Assembly (NCBI GenBank): GCA_963920635.1
Contig: OY987304.1
Coordinates: 1,185,501 to 1,249,500, forward strand
DNA length: 64,000 nt
Reading direction: 5' to 3'
Source of the DNA: Pseudeuparius sepicola
Taxonomy: Eukaryota; Arthropoda; Insecta; Coleoptera; Anthribidae
Shown here: positions 11,326 to 24,400 of the stretch, piece after piece
Layout: each line of letters starts with the position of its first letter
Numbering within the stretch: position 1 is the first letter of the stretch
Translations under genes and position numbers: made by a program
Notes under the pieces: model-generated
The model's database searches: none
Told to the model about the DNA's origin: nothing
What the model saw: only the letters and a program-made list of their open reading frames with translations

Positions 11326-11600
11326 GTATAGTATTAGTAAAGTATATAGTGTGTGGTAAGCACAAGCAGCTTTGACTCCTTCCTGGGATTTTTTATTTAA
11401 AGATGCTAGCACAAAGCACAATTTACAAAAAAGCACACTCCACGGCACTGTAATATCTCTCATAAAGCCAAAAAAGAACTGCCCAATCGCCCCGACACTG
11501 CATCCATTTGACAGAATCTATTCTCACATGGCGGCTGCGCCGAACAGGTGCGCAGAATTTTCCCGCCAATGGGAAGATTTACTGTTAAAGATCTCAGCTA
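11326..11600 (+). repeat. Dispersed repeat, copy 1
   Basis: From TAGTATTAGTAAAGTATATA onward this stretch is about 90 percent identical to 45146-45400. Both include GGTAAGCACAAGCAGCTTTG and the ACATGGCGGCTGCGC stretch. The open frame through it is a by-product. It ends shortly before the ECHDC3-like gene. Confidence 0.75.
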
Positions 11601-11787
11601 GGCAACCAACAATACAGGGATGTCCATTTGGTTATCTATATATCTAACAATGAAACTAACCTATATTTTTTGTAAAATACAATCTCAGAAATGTATAAAA
11701 GGGTGTACAATTCTTCGTACCTTTTAAAACATTTTTACCGTAAATATTCTGTATCGTCCGATATTCTGACCAAAACAGAATTCAAAA

Positions 11788-12870
11788 ATGGGATCAAAAC
11801 CATTACAATGTGTGACAAAAAAACAAGGTAAATATTTTCATTTTCGTTTTCTTTTAATTAAATGATAGGTATCTATACTCTTTTAGAAATTCGTTATCGA
11901 TTCTCATGATGCAAAACTTGATTTTTAACATAAATGAGGACAATTTTAATAATGACCTAAGAGCTATAATAATATCAGCCGAAGGGCCTATTTTTTCTGC
12001 CGGTCATAACTTAAAAGAACTGGTAAATTTTCTCCTAAACTATTCCATCGATTTACTTCAAATTTGCCACAGCTATTCTTTAATACCTCACCTACGAATG
12101 CTGCAAATTTGAATTAAGTCGCTCTACAGTGCGTCGTAAAATGTTGACTTTTAGACACAAAAGTCTGGACGTTCCCAACAAGAGCTAGTTTTCAAGTTAT
12201 CTAGCCAGCTAATGTGTTCTATGATCGACTGTCCCGTGCCTGTCATAGCCAAGATCGACGGTTTGGCGGCTGCGGCCGGATGTCAGTTGGTCGCTCAATG
12301 CGACATTGCCGTCTGTTCGGAAAAAAGCACATTTTCAACACCAGGGTAAGATTTCAAAAATTAATTTATTCTTTTGTCGGAAAGCGTAAATGACTCTAGG
12401 GCGAATTTCGGTATTTTCTGTTCGACGCCGGGCGTGGCCTTAGCTAGGACCGTCAATAAAATGACGGCCTTAAAAATGCTGTTGACGGGACAACCCGTCA
12501 CTGCCCTAGAAGCTAAGCATTCCGGGCTTGTGTCGACTGTGACTCCCTCGGAAAATCTCGACAAAGAAATTGAGGTTATGTGTGAAACTGTCAAATCAAA
12601 GAGTAGGAGTGTCATAGAACTCGGGAAGAAGTTTTATTATCAACAGGTAATGACAACAAATTAATAGACTGAAAGTAACCTGTGCTAGTTAGTGCTGTCA
12701 AAAATGACAGTTGCTGGGTTTGATTTTTTTTTATATTTTAGGTGCAAGTTGAGGTTAAGAAAGCATATGAAATCGGTGGTTTGAAAATGGTGGAAAACCT
12801 ACAAATGGAAGATGGTGTAGAAGGAATTACAAGTTTTGTCAAAAAAAGGAAACCTGTTTGGAAAAATTAA
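11788..12870 (+). CDS. ECHDC3: Enoyl-CoA hydratase domain protein, ECHDC3-like
   Basis: A crotonase-fold protein of the ECHDC3 group, usually mitochondrial. Exons: 11788-11827 (probable first exon, MGSKPLQCVTKKQ), 11887-12022, 12155-12345, 12385-12646 and 12742-12870. Recognisable blocks are IIISAEGPIFSAGHNLKEL (first oxyanion-hole strand), VPVIAKIDGLAAAAGCQLVA, CDIAVCSEKSTFSTPG, then FCSTPGVALARTV and EGITSFVKKRKPVW at the C-terminus, all in the family's order. Exons 2 to 5 join in perfect phase. Exon 1 ends in phase 1, but exon 2 needs a donor in phase 2, and the 10-12 residues that usually link them (IRK.TL..PK.R in relatives) are absent from the 59-bp gap. So either a mini-exon is lost or frameshifted, or exon 1 is misplaced. 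The start is uncertain. Confidence 0.85.
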
Positions 12871-13337
12871 AATGAACAATTTTTTTTGTAAATAAAAATA
12901 ATCAAAATGTGATATATTTCATATGAAACAATTAATTGAAATTGTACAGGTTTTGACTGCATTCTAGGTAGGAATGGCAACAATATATCGATATTAATTA
13001 ATTAATTAGATAGAATACAGGGTACAATATCAGGCAGGTGGCTAGGCTATTGTTTCTGTTGTCATGACATTTTAACCTGAAATTTATTAATCTGTCACTT
13101 CACTTTGACATGGCATGATCTTTGAGAAAGGAGGAAGATTTATTCTCCGAAAGCTCAGGAAACGAATCTGTTGAAGATATTTTTTGAGTTACACGTTTAA
13201 AGTTTCGTTCATTCAGTGTTAAGAATTTATGAATTTTCGAGGCAACTTGAAAAAGTTGTCTTTTAATCAGTTTGGTGGCGAAAAACCCAATTAAAAATTA
13301 AACGGATCTGTTTGCGCCACAAATAAATTTTAGAAAA

Positions 13338-13456
13338 TAATATATCGATATATTTGAAATATCGATATATTTCAAGAAATATATTGATATATTTATATCG
13401 ATATTTTCTTGCGATATATCGGTAAATATATCGATATTTTGATGCGATATATCGCA
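13338..13456. repeat. ATATCGATAT palindromic cluster
   Basis: About ten occurrences of ATATCGAT, ATATTGAT or GATATATCG fill this stretch in both orientations (another lies at about 12975). TATCGATA is the core of the DRE/BEAF-type site in Drosophila, but here the AT-rich, mutated array looks more like a decayed simple or foldback repeat. Confidence 0.6.
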
Positions 13457-13663
13457 ATGAAAACTATTATAATTTCTTCAGATTAAGTTAAACTGGAGAA
13501 TGGTGAGGGCTCTTGGATAATTGAGATTGAGATTATTATTATTATCTGTGAGCTCTCATCTCTTGTGTGTAAGCAATAATAACACATTTTATAACAATTT
13601 TTCGAAAATTTATTTATTACGAATTATAAAATAAAAAAATCGAGAAAATTCAATATATTGAAG

Positions 13664-13696
13664 CACAGAAAATATACGCTACGTATATTTTCTGTG
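13664..13696. mobile_element. 33-bp micro-palindromic insertion
   Basis: The arms CACAGAAAATATACG and CGTATATTTTCTGTG are perfect over 15 bp with the spacer CTA. The flanks are the perfect 8-bp direct repeat TATTGAAG (13656-13663 and 13697-13704). Confidence 0.75.
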
Positions 13697-14054
13697 TATT
13701 GAAGTATTCAATATATTGATCTATTTTTTTCAATATATCGAGTATATCAATAAATTGATTCAATATATCATTATGAAACAATATAAGTTCTAATCAAGTA
13801 GGTCATACGCAACAAAAACAATCGATAGTTGTTCAAATGTCAAACCTGTATGATATATCCTTAAGTGTAAAAACTCTAAAAACTGAGGTAATAAAGAAAT
13901 GCATGTAAGAATCAAAATAATATATTTTATTGAAATAAAAAACAATATGTTGTGTTTTCGCAAACAATTGCATTTCAAATATCCACTTTGTTATAATAAA
14001 TGTTTTATTAATTATTATACCATAATTAATTGCGTTAAAATCATCCTATGTCCA

Positions 14055-16387
14055 TTAAGTTTTCTTGCCCAAGGCCTTCTGGGTGGCCGCCACCTTTGCT
14101 TTGACGGCCTCGTCTTTAGCTGTAAAAAAACGGACGACTTAAATCTTTGACATAACCTGAAATGACTGAAATCATCGTGAAAAACTTCACAACTGTGTTT
14201 CGTAGCCAATCGAATGTTACTTAAAATGGGTGAATGTTTTGGTTACTTTCATTTATGACGGACCACTTTTATCATTTCCTCGTTCTTCCTACCTTTCTGC
14301 TCGTCTTCCTTCCGTTTCTTCGCCTCCTCCCGCTGCTGCCTCACGATGGCCAGTCTGGCCAAGTCGGCCCGCGCCTGATCGGTCTTCCCCTCGGCGTGGA
14401 GCTTCTGGTAGTGCGCCTGCGCCCGCTGGCGCTCCACCTCCTCCCGCTCCCGCCGCGACAGCTGCGGCTTGCCCTCCAGGTCGGCCGTACTCAGGGCGCT
14501 CACCTTCTTGTTCTTCTTTTGGACGCGGTTCGGGTTCTCGATCTCGATCAGGTTGGAAACACCCTTCGCCTTCTTCTAGGGGGGAAGTGGGGGATTTTGA
14601 CAGTCAGAGAAATTATCGATAACAGCAAATTCCTTCGATTATTGCGAGGTAAAAGATTCAGTGTTTTCGCTAGATTACCCTGTGAAGATTCTTAAAAACA
14701 GTGTGCTATGAATCTGACATTTACCATTTGAGGTTAGGTTTTGACGATTTTGACAGTTAGATAGCAGGTCAGTTGTTTGATGTCACTTCATTTGACAGTC
14801 GCTCTTCTTCAATATGCCCATAGAGATCATATATATATAGGTAGAGTGCTGGACGATATTTTTTATACATAGGATGCGCGAAAAATCTTTGACGAATTTA
14901 AAATCACAAAATAGTAATAAATAGGCCCAGTGGACATGCGCATTTGCAATTTGAGGTAGTGTTTTGTGAAACTTGACACTCTTTGACAGCGACAAACTAT
15001 AGCCGAATTCGAGCGGATGACCAATTTTAACCAGTTATAAAAAGTTAGGTTACATTATAAGAAATTGAACATTAAAATAATTTTTGATATGATAATGTGT
15101 TCACAGTGCCTTAAAACCATATAATCTGGCCCTTGACCAAATAAATAAATTTCTAAAATTTACTCAAAATTTAAATTTTATAACCTGACCTGGTTCAACC
15201 CGGTCATCCACTCGAATTAGGCTTAAGTTTAACCTACCGTTGTTTGCATCATAGACGCTTTGTGGCATAATTTTTTCGATTTTCAGCTAATTATTAAGAG
15301 TTTCGTCGCGTTTTAGTTGTTTGAGTGTTTTATATAATTAAGTGATCATCTCGAATATGTTCTGCTCATTTTACACCAGAGTGTTTAGAAAAGAAACGAG
15401 TCAATACGCAGATAATTGAAAATGCAGTACCAACTCTTCTATTAAAACCACCTAAACCATCATTTAAGTAAGTATATTAACATGATTGTGGTGTAAGAAA
15501 CTATTAGTAGCTTATTTGTTTTAGTGTTAAAGTTATAAAGGTAGATGAAAACAAGTCAAGTTCTAGCATCAGTGAAGCAAATTCAAGTCATTTGGACGAA
15601 ACTAGTTTTACAAGTATAAACTAACCTAGTTGTAGTTATCAAAGTCTTGACCAGTCCACGTTGAGTTGAGCTTAATTTATTATCAATATACAAGTTGGTA
15701 GGGAGATAGTAATTAAAAAAAAACAACCACTGTTTTGAATTGCGCGGTCTGAAGGTCTAATGCGCATGTTCCATAGGCCTATGCGCAAATCCACAATTTG
15801 CCATAAAAAGGAACTTGTTCAGCACTCTACCTATATATATGATCTCTGTGAATATGCCTGTTAGATTTTTTTTGACAGTGATTCATTTAAATTTGTTTAG
15901 TTCATTTGTTTATATCTTGTTATTAATTATTAGTAGTTAGTTAGTAATTTTCTAGAGCCCTTAAATAAAAGAAGCCAACACAAAGTAAAGAATAATGTTT
16001 GTTTCTTATTTATGTAACTTTTTTTCAAACGTCTAATAAAGTAAATTTATTGTATAGTGTGCGAGGAAAAAAACCCCAAAACTATAAAATCTCCGTAAAC
16101 AACTTACTCCTTCGTCATCTTCGCTAGAACTCTCTTCCGAGCCACTTCCAGATTCTTCGCTAATTTTCTTATCGCCAGCGGCCTCTTCTTCTTCGGAACT
16201 GCTCTCGTCCCCATGCTGCTGTCTCCACTTTTTCTTCTGTTCTTCCTTTCTGCGCTCTTCCTCTAGCTCTTCGGGATTGGTAAACCTACGGTTCCTGCCC
16301 TTGTGGTTGGTGAATTTACCTAAAAAGAGAGCAATGATTTAGAGCGATTTTTTTAGATCTTCTCGATATCCCCTCACCTCTAGGCAT
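14055..16387 (-). CDS. PDAP1: 28 kDa heat- and acid-stable phosphoprotein
   Basis: PDAP1/HASPP28 is a small, highly charged cytosolic phosphoprotein, a PDGF-associated protein homolog. Four minus-strand exons: 16378-16387 (MPRG start), 16108-16319, 14293-14575 and 14055-14119. The phases close perfectly. Family marks are [20 protein letters not shown] at the N-terminus, an acidic serine tract ([15 protein letters not shown]), then [29 protein letters not shown] and [20 protein letters not shown]. The C-terminus is KALGKKT. The expected total is about 190 aa, a usual size. Intron 2 holds a 1-kb TIR element (14819-15850). Exon 3 is strikingly GC-rich compared with the AT-rich surroundings. Confidence 0.95.
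14819..15850. mobile_element. CATAGAGATC TIR family, copy A
   Basis: The element begins CATAGAGATCATATATATA, then GGTAGAGTGCT, and ends with the inverted version, finishing GATCTCTGTG. A perfect 8-bp direct repeat, AATATGCC, flanks it (14811-14818 and 15851-15858). Two other copies lie at 32267-33093 and 37296-38111. There is no transposase. The CAYAG terminus matches the micro-palindromes. It lies in an intron of PDAP1. Confidence 0.85.
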
Positions 16388-16777
16388 TTTCGAATTGACT
16401 TAAAGCTGCAAAACGGCTAATTTGAAAGGGTGATCGGGTCGCTAATGCGCGTATAAAAATTCTAAAATCAACCTCTATTTTCGACTTTGGCTTGACGCAT
16501 CTGTGGCCATCTGACAGTTCGCCGTTTTTGAGGTTGCAAAAAACGGTAAAATTTCGTCAGCCACGTTTTCTTTGTTCGTAGAACTTCGGAACAATTTAAA
16601 CAAATTCATCGTTCTAACGTTTTTATTAACATAAGTACTATTAAATGATAAAAATGAGATCATTTTCCAAATTTAAATTAAAGAAAATTTTAACCTATTT
16701 TCTAGATACTACTATGGATATATGGCTAAATGAACACATTGATGTTTGACAGTGGTGCAGTGTTCCATGATTAGAAC

Positions 16778-17659
16778 CTGGAACGACACCAACTAGACTG
16801 ACCCGAGCACGACTTCATATTTCCTTGTTGTTCAAGGACTGGGGTGGCGCCACTTGACGAAAAAAATGGCGACTTATTATAGGTTATAGGGGGATATTCT
16901 GCTGTGGTTATTGGTATGTCAGTTACTGACGTTGAAAATGTCCCAAATTTTAAATATACTGCTTTATTACGATTTGCCTTCTTGTTACGGTAACGAATTG
17001 TCTTTGCGCCCAGTATTTAGCAGTTTTATCCTATTAACACAGCTTTATAGGTAGATTTGTTTATGATAACATGAAATTTCCGTGCACATGAAGAAAATGG
17101 TATGCACACTGCACAGACCATTAAGTGAATTGCAGAAGAATAAACACTATTTTGGAATTATGGGATGATCTGATCAACCAGCTGAAGAAGCGAAAATTCT
17201 AGATATTATTTTGGAAGAGTACCTATGCAAGAATGAAAATAGAAAATTTTGTTTATAGCTCCAAAGTGAATCAATAGTCCTCCATATAAAGATGAAACTG
17301 AAAAATCTAATGACTTTTATGCTTACTTACACTACAACTATCCATGGACTCATTTCAAACCAAAAGGTACCAAATATTCTTGCTTGCTTTTTAGACTCGC
17401 TTTTCTTAAGAAAATGTATGGAAATATGCCATGTGAACTTGTCAAATTAGAGGGACATAACAAGCAAATAGTTTTTTATTTTAGATATTAAATTCGTTGT
17501 AACAGACTCATTTGCATGTTTTTATTTTATAAAGATTCTGCAGCAATGGTGTTTTAACATTAAACCACCGTGTATCTAAATTTGTTTCGTCGTGTGGCGC
17601 CAGTGGCGATCAGTTGAAACGGCGCTATGCACCAGGTCTTTAGTATAGTGTTGGTCCAG
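16778..17659 (+). mobile_element. CTGGACC TIR element, copy 1
   Basis: The terminal inverted repeats are CTGGAACGACAC on the left (mutated) and the reverse complement of CTGGACCAACACTATACTAA on the right. It is flanked by the perfect 7-bp direct repeat TTAGAAC (16771-16777 and 17660-17666). The interior is about 90 percent identical to the element at 26909-27741 in the same orientation. Frames such as [18 protein letters not shown] survive but are not a full transposase. The superfamily is undetermined. Confidence 0.85.
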
Positions 17660-17834
17660 TTAGAACACCTAAAATTTGTTTCATATGCTCTGCTGAAATT
17701 TATGGGCTAAATAAATCATCTGTAATCTGAACGATCTTTGATCTGAACAGAATCCTTTTTTCCTACCTAATTTTGGTGTTTTGTGATCGTAAGCAAAACT
17801 ATCTAACATGGATAGGTTCGATCCTTGCCTATCC

Positions 17835-17890
17835 CAGAGAAATGTACTGTACTCCACAAAATATATAGGTTACTGTACTCCATATCTCTG
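17835..17890. mobile_element. 56-bp CAGAGA palindromic insertion
   Basis: The ends CAGAGAAATG and CATATCTCTG are inverted with one mismatch. Inside is a direct repeat, TACTGTACTCCA, twice. The flanks are GCCTATCC and GTCTATCC (17827-17834 and 17891-17898), an 8-bp duplication with one difference. Confidence 0.6.
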
Positions 17891-18099
17891 GTCTATCCAT
17901 GGAAAATCCAATATGTCCAATAAGCAAACAAAAGATTTTTCTATCAATAAAAATTTGATGACGTACCATCAATATCGCTGAATAAACTGTTATTCAAATA
18001 TATAATTTCATTTGGTATAGGTATATTATCTAAAAATAATAATAAAAAAGTTGTTTTTATCAGCACTTCCTTTTATAACAAAGCGTGCCAATCTCCTAG

Positions 18100-18475
18100 T
18101 GACGTCACTTCTTCGTAACCCCTCCCACACGTCTTATCTAGGTCCGTTTTACAACGCACGAAATGTTTACACTTCTTTTTTACCTTAAAAACCCTTAAAA
18201 TTCATTAAAAATACACTTTAAAATTTATTCACGTTATCTACATAAAGTTTGAACAGCGAAAACTACAACTTTTGCACGTTTCCACTCTTAAAACAACTCT
18301 AAATCGGAACCGTAATTTAAACTGTGGTGTTGTGTAACCGCGACTTCGACCGCCGCCAGCGCCACCTGCCGGCCGACCGCCCGCCGCTGATAACGTCGCC
18401 CGCGATCGCAGTGTGCCGTGCGCGACATGCCGGACCGATAGAAACTCTTCCAGAGCCCCCTAGGGCCCCCGCAAA
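18100..18475 (+). promoter_or_regulatory. Promoter and 5' UTR region of the GATA-factor gene
   Basis: Base composition switches to GC- and CpG-rich. The CRE-type palindrome TGACGTCA sits at 18100-18107. Possible GATA sites on the minus strand are CTTATCT (18133) and TTATCTA (18235), which could allow autoregulation. No TATA box is obvious, as expected for a CpG-rich promoter. The transcription start cannot be placed from sequence alone. Confidence 0.45.
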
Positions 18476-21400
18476 ATGGCGCCGGCGCCCCCGGACCGCT
18501 TCCTGGACCTGTGCAGGCTCTGCCTGGCCGGCGACGCCCGGATCTCGGCGCTGCGCGAGCCGTACCCAGCGACGATCGCCGTCCTCTTGGACCTGCAGGT
18601 AAGCGACGGCCCGTCACCGTGGCAACGATTGTTTTTTTCGTTCCGCGGGTGGCTCGATTTCGACCCCTTCGCGGTACCTACGCGTCCGGTTTGCCGGTGA
18701 CGTAAGATACGCCCTCGGAACGCGCTGAGTAATTTTCCTTTCCGGTGTCGGGACGACGGACGCTATGCCTAACAAAGAAGTAACGGGTTTTTTCGGGTGA
18801 GAAACAAGAGGTGTCAGCGTGGAAAATACGCGGCCGAGGTGAATGTATATGGCCGAGATAGAAAGTTGGCGATTTCCTGCGTGTGTGCCTATTTATTTTG
18901 TTATCAGTCGGGTCCATCTCGGGCAGTCTCTCTTCGGTTTCTTGCCCCTCTAAAAAGATATAAATAACACGGCGTTGCCGGTTGTATTGAGGTATTTCGG
19001 CGGCCGTGTATTCTTTATGTTTTTGTAAACATAGGATGCGTTTGGTTTGTGCATCGGGGATACCGACTTGTGGTGTTGCACCTGATTGCCGTCTGTCTTT
19101 TAATCGGATAACTAGATTTAAAGTTGAACAAATTAGGTCTACATTAGAATTTAGAAAGTACAAGTAGTCGGATTAGGTATGACACATGTTGATGTAATGC
19201 ATCGCAAAAGTATAAACATGTCATCAAAGAATAGAGACATACCTACATAGCGTATCTGTTTCAATATTATTATTATTATTATTATTGTATCATATAGGTA
19301 CCATTGAGTAGAAAATAATAGGGAACGTCAAAGTTGACATTTCAATTTTTGTAAAACCACGTGATCTTCTGTTTTGTTTGGCCCACAGCCGATATACATA
19401 TTTGTTTACGTTTTGTAAGGATATGATTGGGCAGTAGGAGACACTACATCACTGGAAATAATTACCAATTTTTTTATCCAGTAGCTGACATAATACCCTT
19501 AGCCTGAATCTGATAGCCCAAAACCTGACACCCTATAAAAATTGTCACAGCAATTTTTAATAAGGAAAACACAAGTGATTATTGTACCTATACCCATGTA
19601 GAAATGTTTATTTTTCGTACATTCTCATTTCTGAAACATAGGTATAGTAACTTCGAGAGTAACTGATAATTCGTGAGTAGAAAACTTTGGGTTTCCAATT
19701 TTGGAAATTGTTATTTCTTCATAATGTCACAGTGTTGTTATTAAAAATAATGTTCTTTTTTATTTACCTACATATTTCTTTTATTTTTCTATGATAATAT
19801 TGATTCTCGTAAATGTATTCCCATTTTATTTAGCTCCAACTGTTTTTTTCTCATTTAATATTTTCTGTTTTCTACTTATTGTTCTTTTCTTCCCCTCCCT
19901 CTTTCTTTCTCCCTATCTTTCTCTCTTTTTTTCTAAAAATACTGTTTCTTCTCTTCTCTTGAACTGACAAACGGCATAAATTCTCTCATGTACATAAATA
20001 ACTATTACACACATAAATAACTATTATTTGAAGTTCAACTTTTTATGACTCATGTGGAATTTAGTTGCCGAGGCCTCTGGCCGAGGCAAATAGATCACAG
20101 TCATAAAAAGAACTTCAGTGCCGAGGTACCTACATATTATATATTTTTTTTAAATCGGAAAAAAAGTTTTATTAGGCAAAAAATAATCATAAGAGATCAC
20201 CCGACTACGCGCGGCGTTGCTTGACTTTGACGATTGCTCTACGTAGGTCAAGTATGACGAGGCACGGCGCTTCCCGACAGAAACTTTAAATTGATTCCTG
20301 TTGTGTAGCCTCCATGTAAAATAGATTCATATTCAAACCTACTAAAATATTTATACTGAAAGATTGCGCTGCTATTGGTTACAATTTCGCAATGTGTACG
20401 AAAAGTTAAATGGGCCTTTATTGCCCGGGTTTTGAATATTTGGTCACTTTTGACGGGCGATGGCTCCGCGTCTGACGTTTGATGTTTACATCTCGCCAAG
20501 GCCTACTTATTGAAAAAACCGTACAATAATGGGTTAGGTACCTAATTCAGTGCCGATTTCTGAGCTTTTAATGGCGGTTTTGGGACACTTTACTGTCGAT
20601 TTCAAGAAAAAAATATTTCATTAGTGACCAGCGAATTTTATTACCTACTCACTTTGAGGTGGCAACGCATTGGTCAGTTTGTTTTTGTGACACTTGACAG
20701 TTATGTTGGAACCTCTGTCAATTTTTTGTTTTTAAGGTTCACTTTCTTGTAGAGACGTTTTAAATTTTAGTTTTAACTCAAAATTTTGTGGCAGCTAGCG
20801 TTTAATGAAAACTAACTAACAACCATCCGCGCCGAGCATTTTTCCCCGATGATTAACACCGGCGAAGATGTTATTTACGGATGTTTCCAAAAATAACTGC
20901 AGAATATTGTGACAGCGCGGCGGGCGCGCGCGAATTGCTACCCGGCCGCCGCCGCCGCCGCCGCGATCCGTTCACGGATATTTACGGCCCCGGTTTTATC
21001 ACTCGCCCGGCCTGCTCGATATTTGTTATTGCGTGTTTGTTTATTTTTGAACGGCGCGCGGTGTGCCGCGCCTACTCGATGGTCAATCGGAGATTTTCCG
21101 TGTGACTCACGCGACGCGCTGTGATCCGTCACCGGCTCGTTAGATCAGATTTTTTTTTTCCGAGATTCGGAACGCAGGACAGGACCGGCACATTTCCCAG
21201 AAGGAAGTTTTGAGGAAAGAAATTGAATTTTGGGAATGAATTATATCCTACCACAGATTAAAGATAGGTTAATTTATACCTACTGAGAATCGAGGCTCAT
21301 AGGTCCGTTACAGCGTTTCACGACTATTGGTTTTGAAAAAAAATCAGGTTTTTATAGTTAAATTTAAAAAAAAACAACAAACAACAAAAACAAGGCCTAT

Positions 21401-24400
21401 CTACTTACTATGGCAATACCTAATAAACAAGATACAGTTTCAATTGTTTTCAATCCCCATGCAACTTGATTTAAGGGACTATCTAGGCAGGTAAAATCGC
21501 TACTTAAATTGGGATTTCCATTGATTTCTAGAATTTTTATGCTCAATCCATTGGCGTAGTCAGAATTTTTATATAAATAAAAAAATTTTAACAAAATAAT
21601 TAAAACAGACTTTAAAAATTTTCCCCTATGCACACTCCACTAAAAATTAAAAAAAAAATTAACAAAACATAACCCCGATTTCACAATGCCTGTACGTACA
21701 GGGTGGTTCATTATAAATTGACACCTCCCTTAACTTGTTAGTTTTTGAGGTTAGAAAAAAAGTTTTTGACAAAAGTTTCAGATACTAATACAAAGTTTTT
21801 TGTGACGCTATTGGACCGTGTACAGTGTGTTCTAGAAAGCCGTGGCAGACATAACTTATGTTTTTTTTTAAATGGAACACCCTATATATTTTTGCATTTT
21901 TTGAAATCTGCTCATCAAGGCAATCAAAATAATATAAAACTTTGTGGCATTATCTTTTTGCGTTTTTGAAAAATTCCGTGTTCAAACTTTATGCTAAATT
22001 TATTTAACTCGAATTTGTGGATCTCTTGATAAAGATAAACGATCAATGTAATAACGGAAAATATTTGTTTTAAACAAGAGAGTAACAGTGAAACTCCAAA
22101 ATGTTTAGGAGCTTTTACGACTTTCCTGAAATTCTTTATTTCGAGAATATAATCAGTAAAATTTAAAAAAGGCTCCTAAACATTTTGGAGTTTCACTATA
22201 TGTATTACTCTCTTGTTTAAAACAAATATTTTTTATTATTACATCGATAATCTATCTTTATCACGAGATCCACAAATTCGAATTAAATAAATTTAGTATA
22301 AAATTTGAAAATGGAATTTTTCAAAAACGGAAACAGATAATGCCACAAAGTTTAATATCATTTTAATTGCCTTGATGAGCAGATTTCAAAAATGCAAAAA
22401 TATATAGGGTGTTCCATTAAAAAAAACATAAGTTATGTCTGCCACGGCTTTCTAGAACATACTGTACACGGTCCAATAGCGTCCCAAAAAACTTTGTATT
22501 AGTATCTAAAACTTTCCTAAAAAAACTTTTTTTCTAACCTCAAAAACTAGCAAGTTAAGGGGTGTGTCAATTTATAATGAACCACCCTGTACATTTCAAC
22601 TAAAATTTTAGAAATATTTTTCTTCTATATTGAGTTATCTTTGGATTTGGTGACAGTCAAGGCAAGAAATTTAAATCTATTTAGATATGATATCATATCC
22701 TACTTACATCATAACTTACTGTCACCAACTCCAAAGATACCTAACTCAATTTAGAAAGAGAAAAATATTTCTAAAATTTTAGTTGAACTGTGCATACGGG
22801 CAAATTTGTGAAGTCGGTTTTAATTTTTTTGTTAAAATTTTTTTATTTCATATTTTTTAGTGCATTATTAAGAATTTTATCGATATCTCTCCAATATTAA
22901 GTTCCATCCCCTATTTGTCCACCCTTAGGATTGAAATATTTCTCTTCAAATTTAAATGTGACCACCCCTAAAGTAACCCCTTTCTAATAAAATAAGAATC
23001 ATCCAAATCGGTCCAATATGAACTTGGTATCACACCTAAAGGCACTCCCTTTCCGATAAAGAAAGAATCGTCGAAATCGGTCCAATATGAAATTTCATCC
23101 CCTATTTTCCACCCTTACGGGTGGAATTTTTTCTTCAAATTTAAATGGGGCCACTCCTAAAGTAATCCCTTTCTAATAAAAAGAGAATCATCGAAATTGG
23201 CCCGATATGAAATTTCATTTCAAATTTAAATTCCGTAGGTATACCCTTTCAAATAAAAAAAGAATTATTGTCCAAATCTGTTTAGAAATGACGGAGTTCC
23301 GAGGTAACAACCATTAAAAAAAAAAACATACAACCGAATTCATAACCTCCTCCTTTTTTGAAGTCGGTTAAAAATATGCCCAGCATGATTTTTCCGATTT
23401 TGACCCAAAAAATATGTCATAGTGGGCTTTGGCTTTTTAAAATAAAAGTACAGAAATGTGACGGTTAGCCCTAAAGTACAGTTTTTGTTGACCTATATTT
23501 AGTTAAAATAACGAAATTATTTCCATTCTAGGTCGAAGAAAACGACAGGCTACCAAAAGTGATCTGTCAAAAGTGCAGTGAAAATTTGGAGGCTTTTTCG
23601 AAATTCCGCGACACGTCATGCCAAAATGAGAAGCTATTGCATCAATTTTTGGCATACACCGATAGCCTTACGGGTACAGAACAGGTAAGTTTAAAAATTA
23701 TATATTTGTAATCACAAAACAACAGTACTCTTACAAAAAATATACAAACGTGTTTTTTCCCGCTACAACAAACAACACTTAATGTTACATTTTATTATAT
23801 TATTAAATATTATGATCTAATATAAGAAGTGTTTAAAGGGTTGTACAATACTTGCGAGGCAAATGGATAATTTAAGTTCATTTTATATCTTCTGTATCTT
23901 AAAAATGCGATAATAACTCCAACAAATGCTGCTGCAGTAACGAATGCGCTGGACACTATTAGCACCACCCTCATTATTTCAAAATGGCGGACAATAGTTG
24001 CCACATGATGAGATTTGTACTAAAAAATAATTTATTTGAAAAATTTAATTCAAAATAAGGGCATATTATTTGGCTTACCGAACTTCTACATACTGCCTCC
24101 GTCAACTTAAAAACTTGTTGGCTCACTCCAGACGTCTTGTGTATACATGTTGGGCCATTTTTGTTCCTTTTTATTTGCTCTGATAATCGTTGGGAAATAT
24201 TGTAAAGTGCGCACGAACACTGGAGCGGGTTATCGTTTATTTCGAAAACTTTCAAACTTGACCAATTCAACATGTTCACGTCTAGTTTAGTTAGAGAATT
24301 ATTGTTGAGATATAACTGAGAAAAAGAATAGTTATGTATTTTTTTGCACAGTTTGGAGACTTTTTATTTATTACCTCTTCGATGTTGTGTTCGTTTGAAA

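Larger units (their letters stand above)
12871..14054. other. Intergenic, AT-rich with ATATCGAT repeats
   Basis: Between the ECHDC3-like gene and PDAP1 no further gene is visible. Contents: a short spacer with a GATACAGGGTAC fragment at about 13015, the ATATCGATAT cluster (13338-13456), a micro-palindrome (13664-13696) and ATATATTGAT-type simple sequence to about 13770. Confidence 0.45.
16388..18099. other. Region between PDAP1 and the GATA-factor gene
   Basis: After the PDAP1 5' end (start codon at 16387) come about 390 bp of unique sequence with no credible gene, then a CTGGACC TIR element (16778-17659), then a 56-bp palindromic insertion at 17835-17890. Confidence 0.45.

Noticed and set aside
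18678..19163. 161-codon minus-strand frame in the start of GATA intron 1
   Set aside because: It has no recognisable domain and lies in CpG-rich intron sequence where stop codons are rare. No splice-linked partner.
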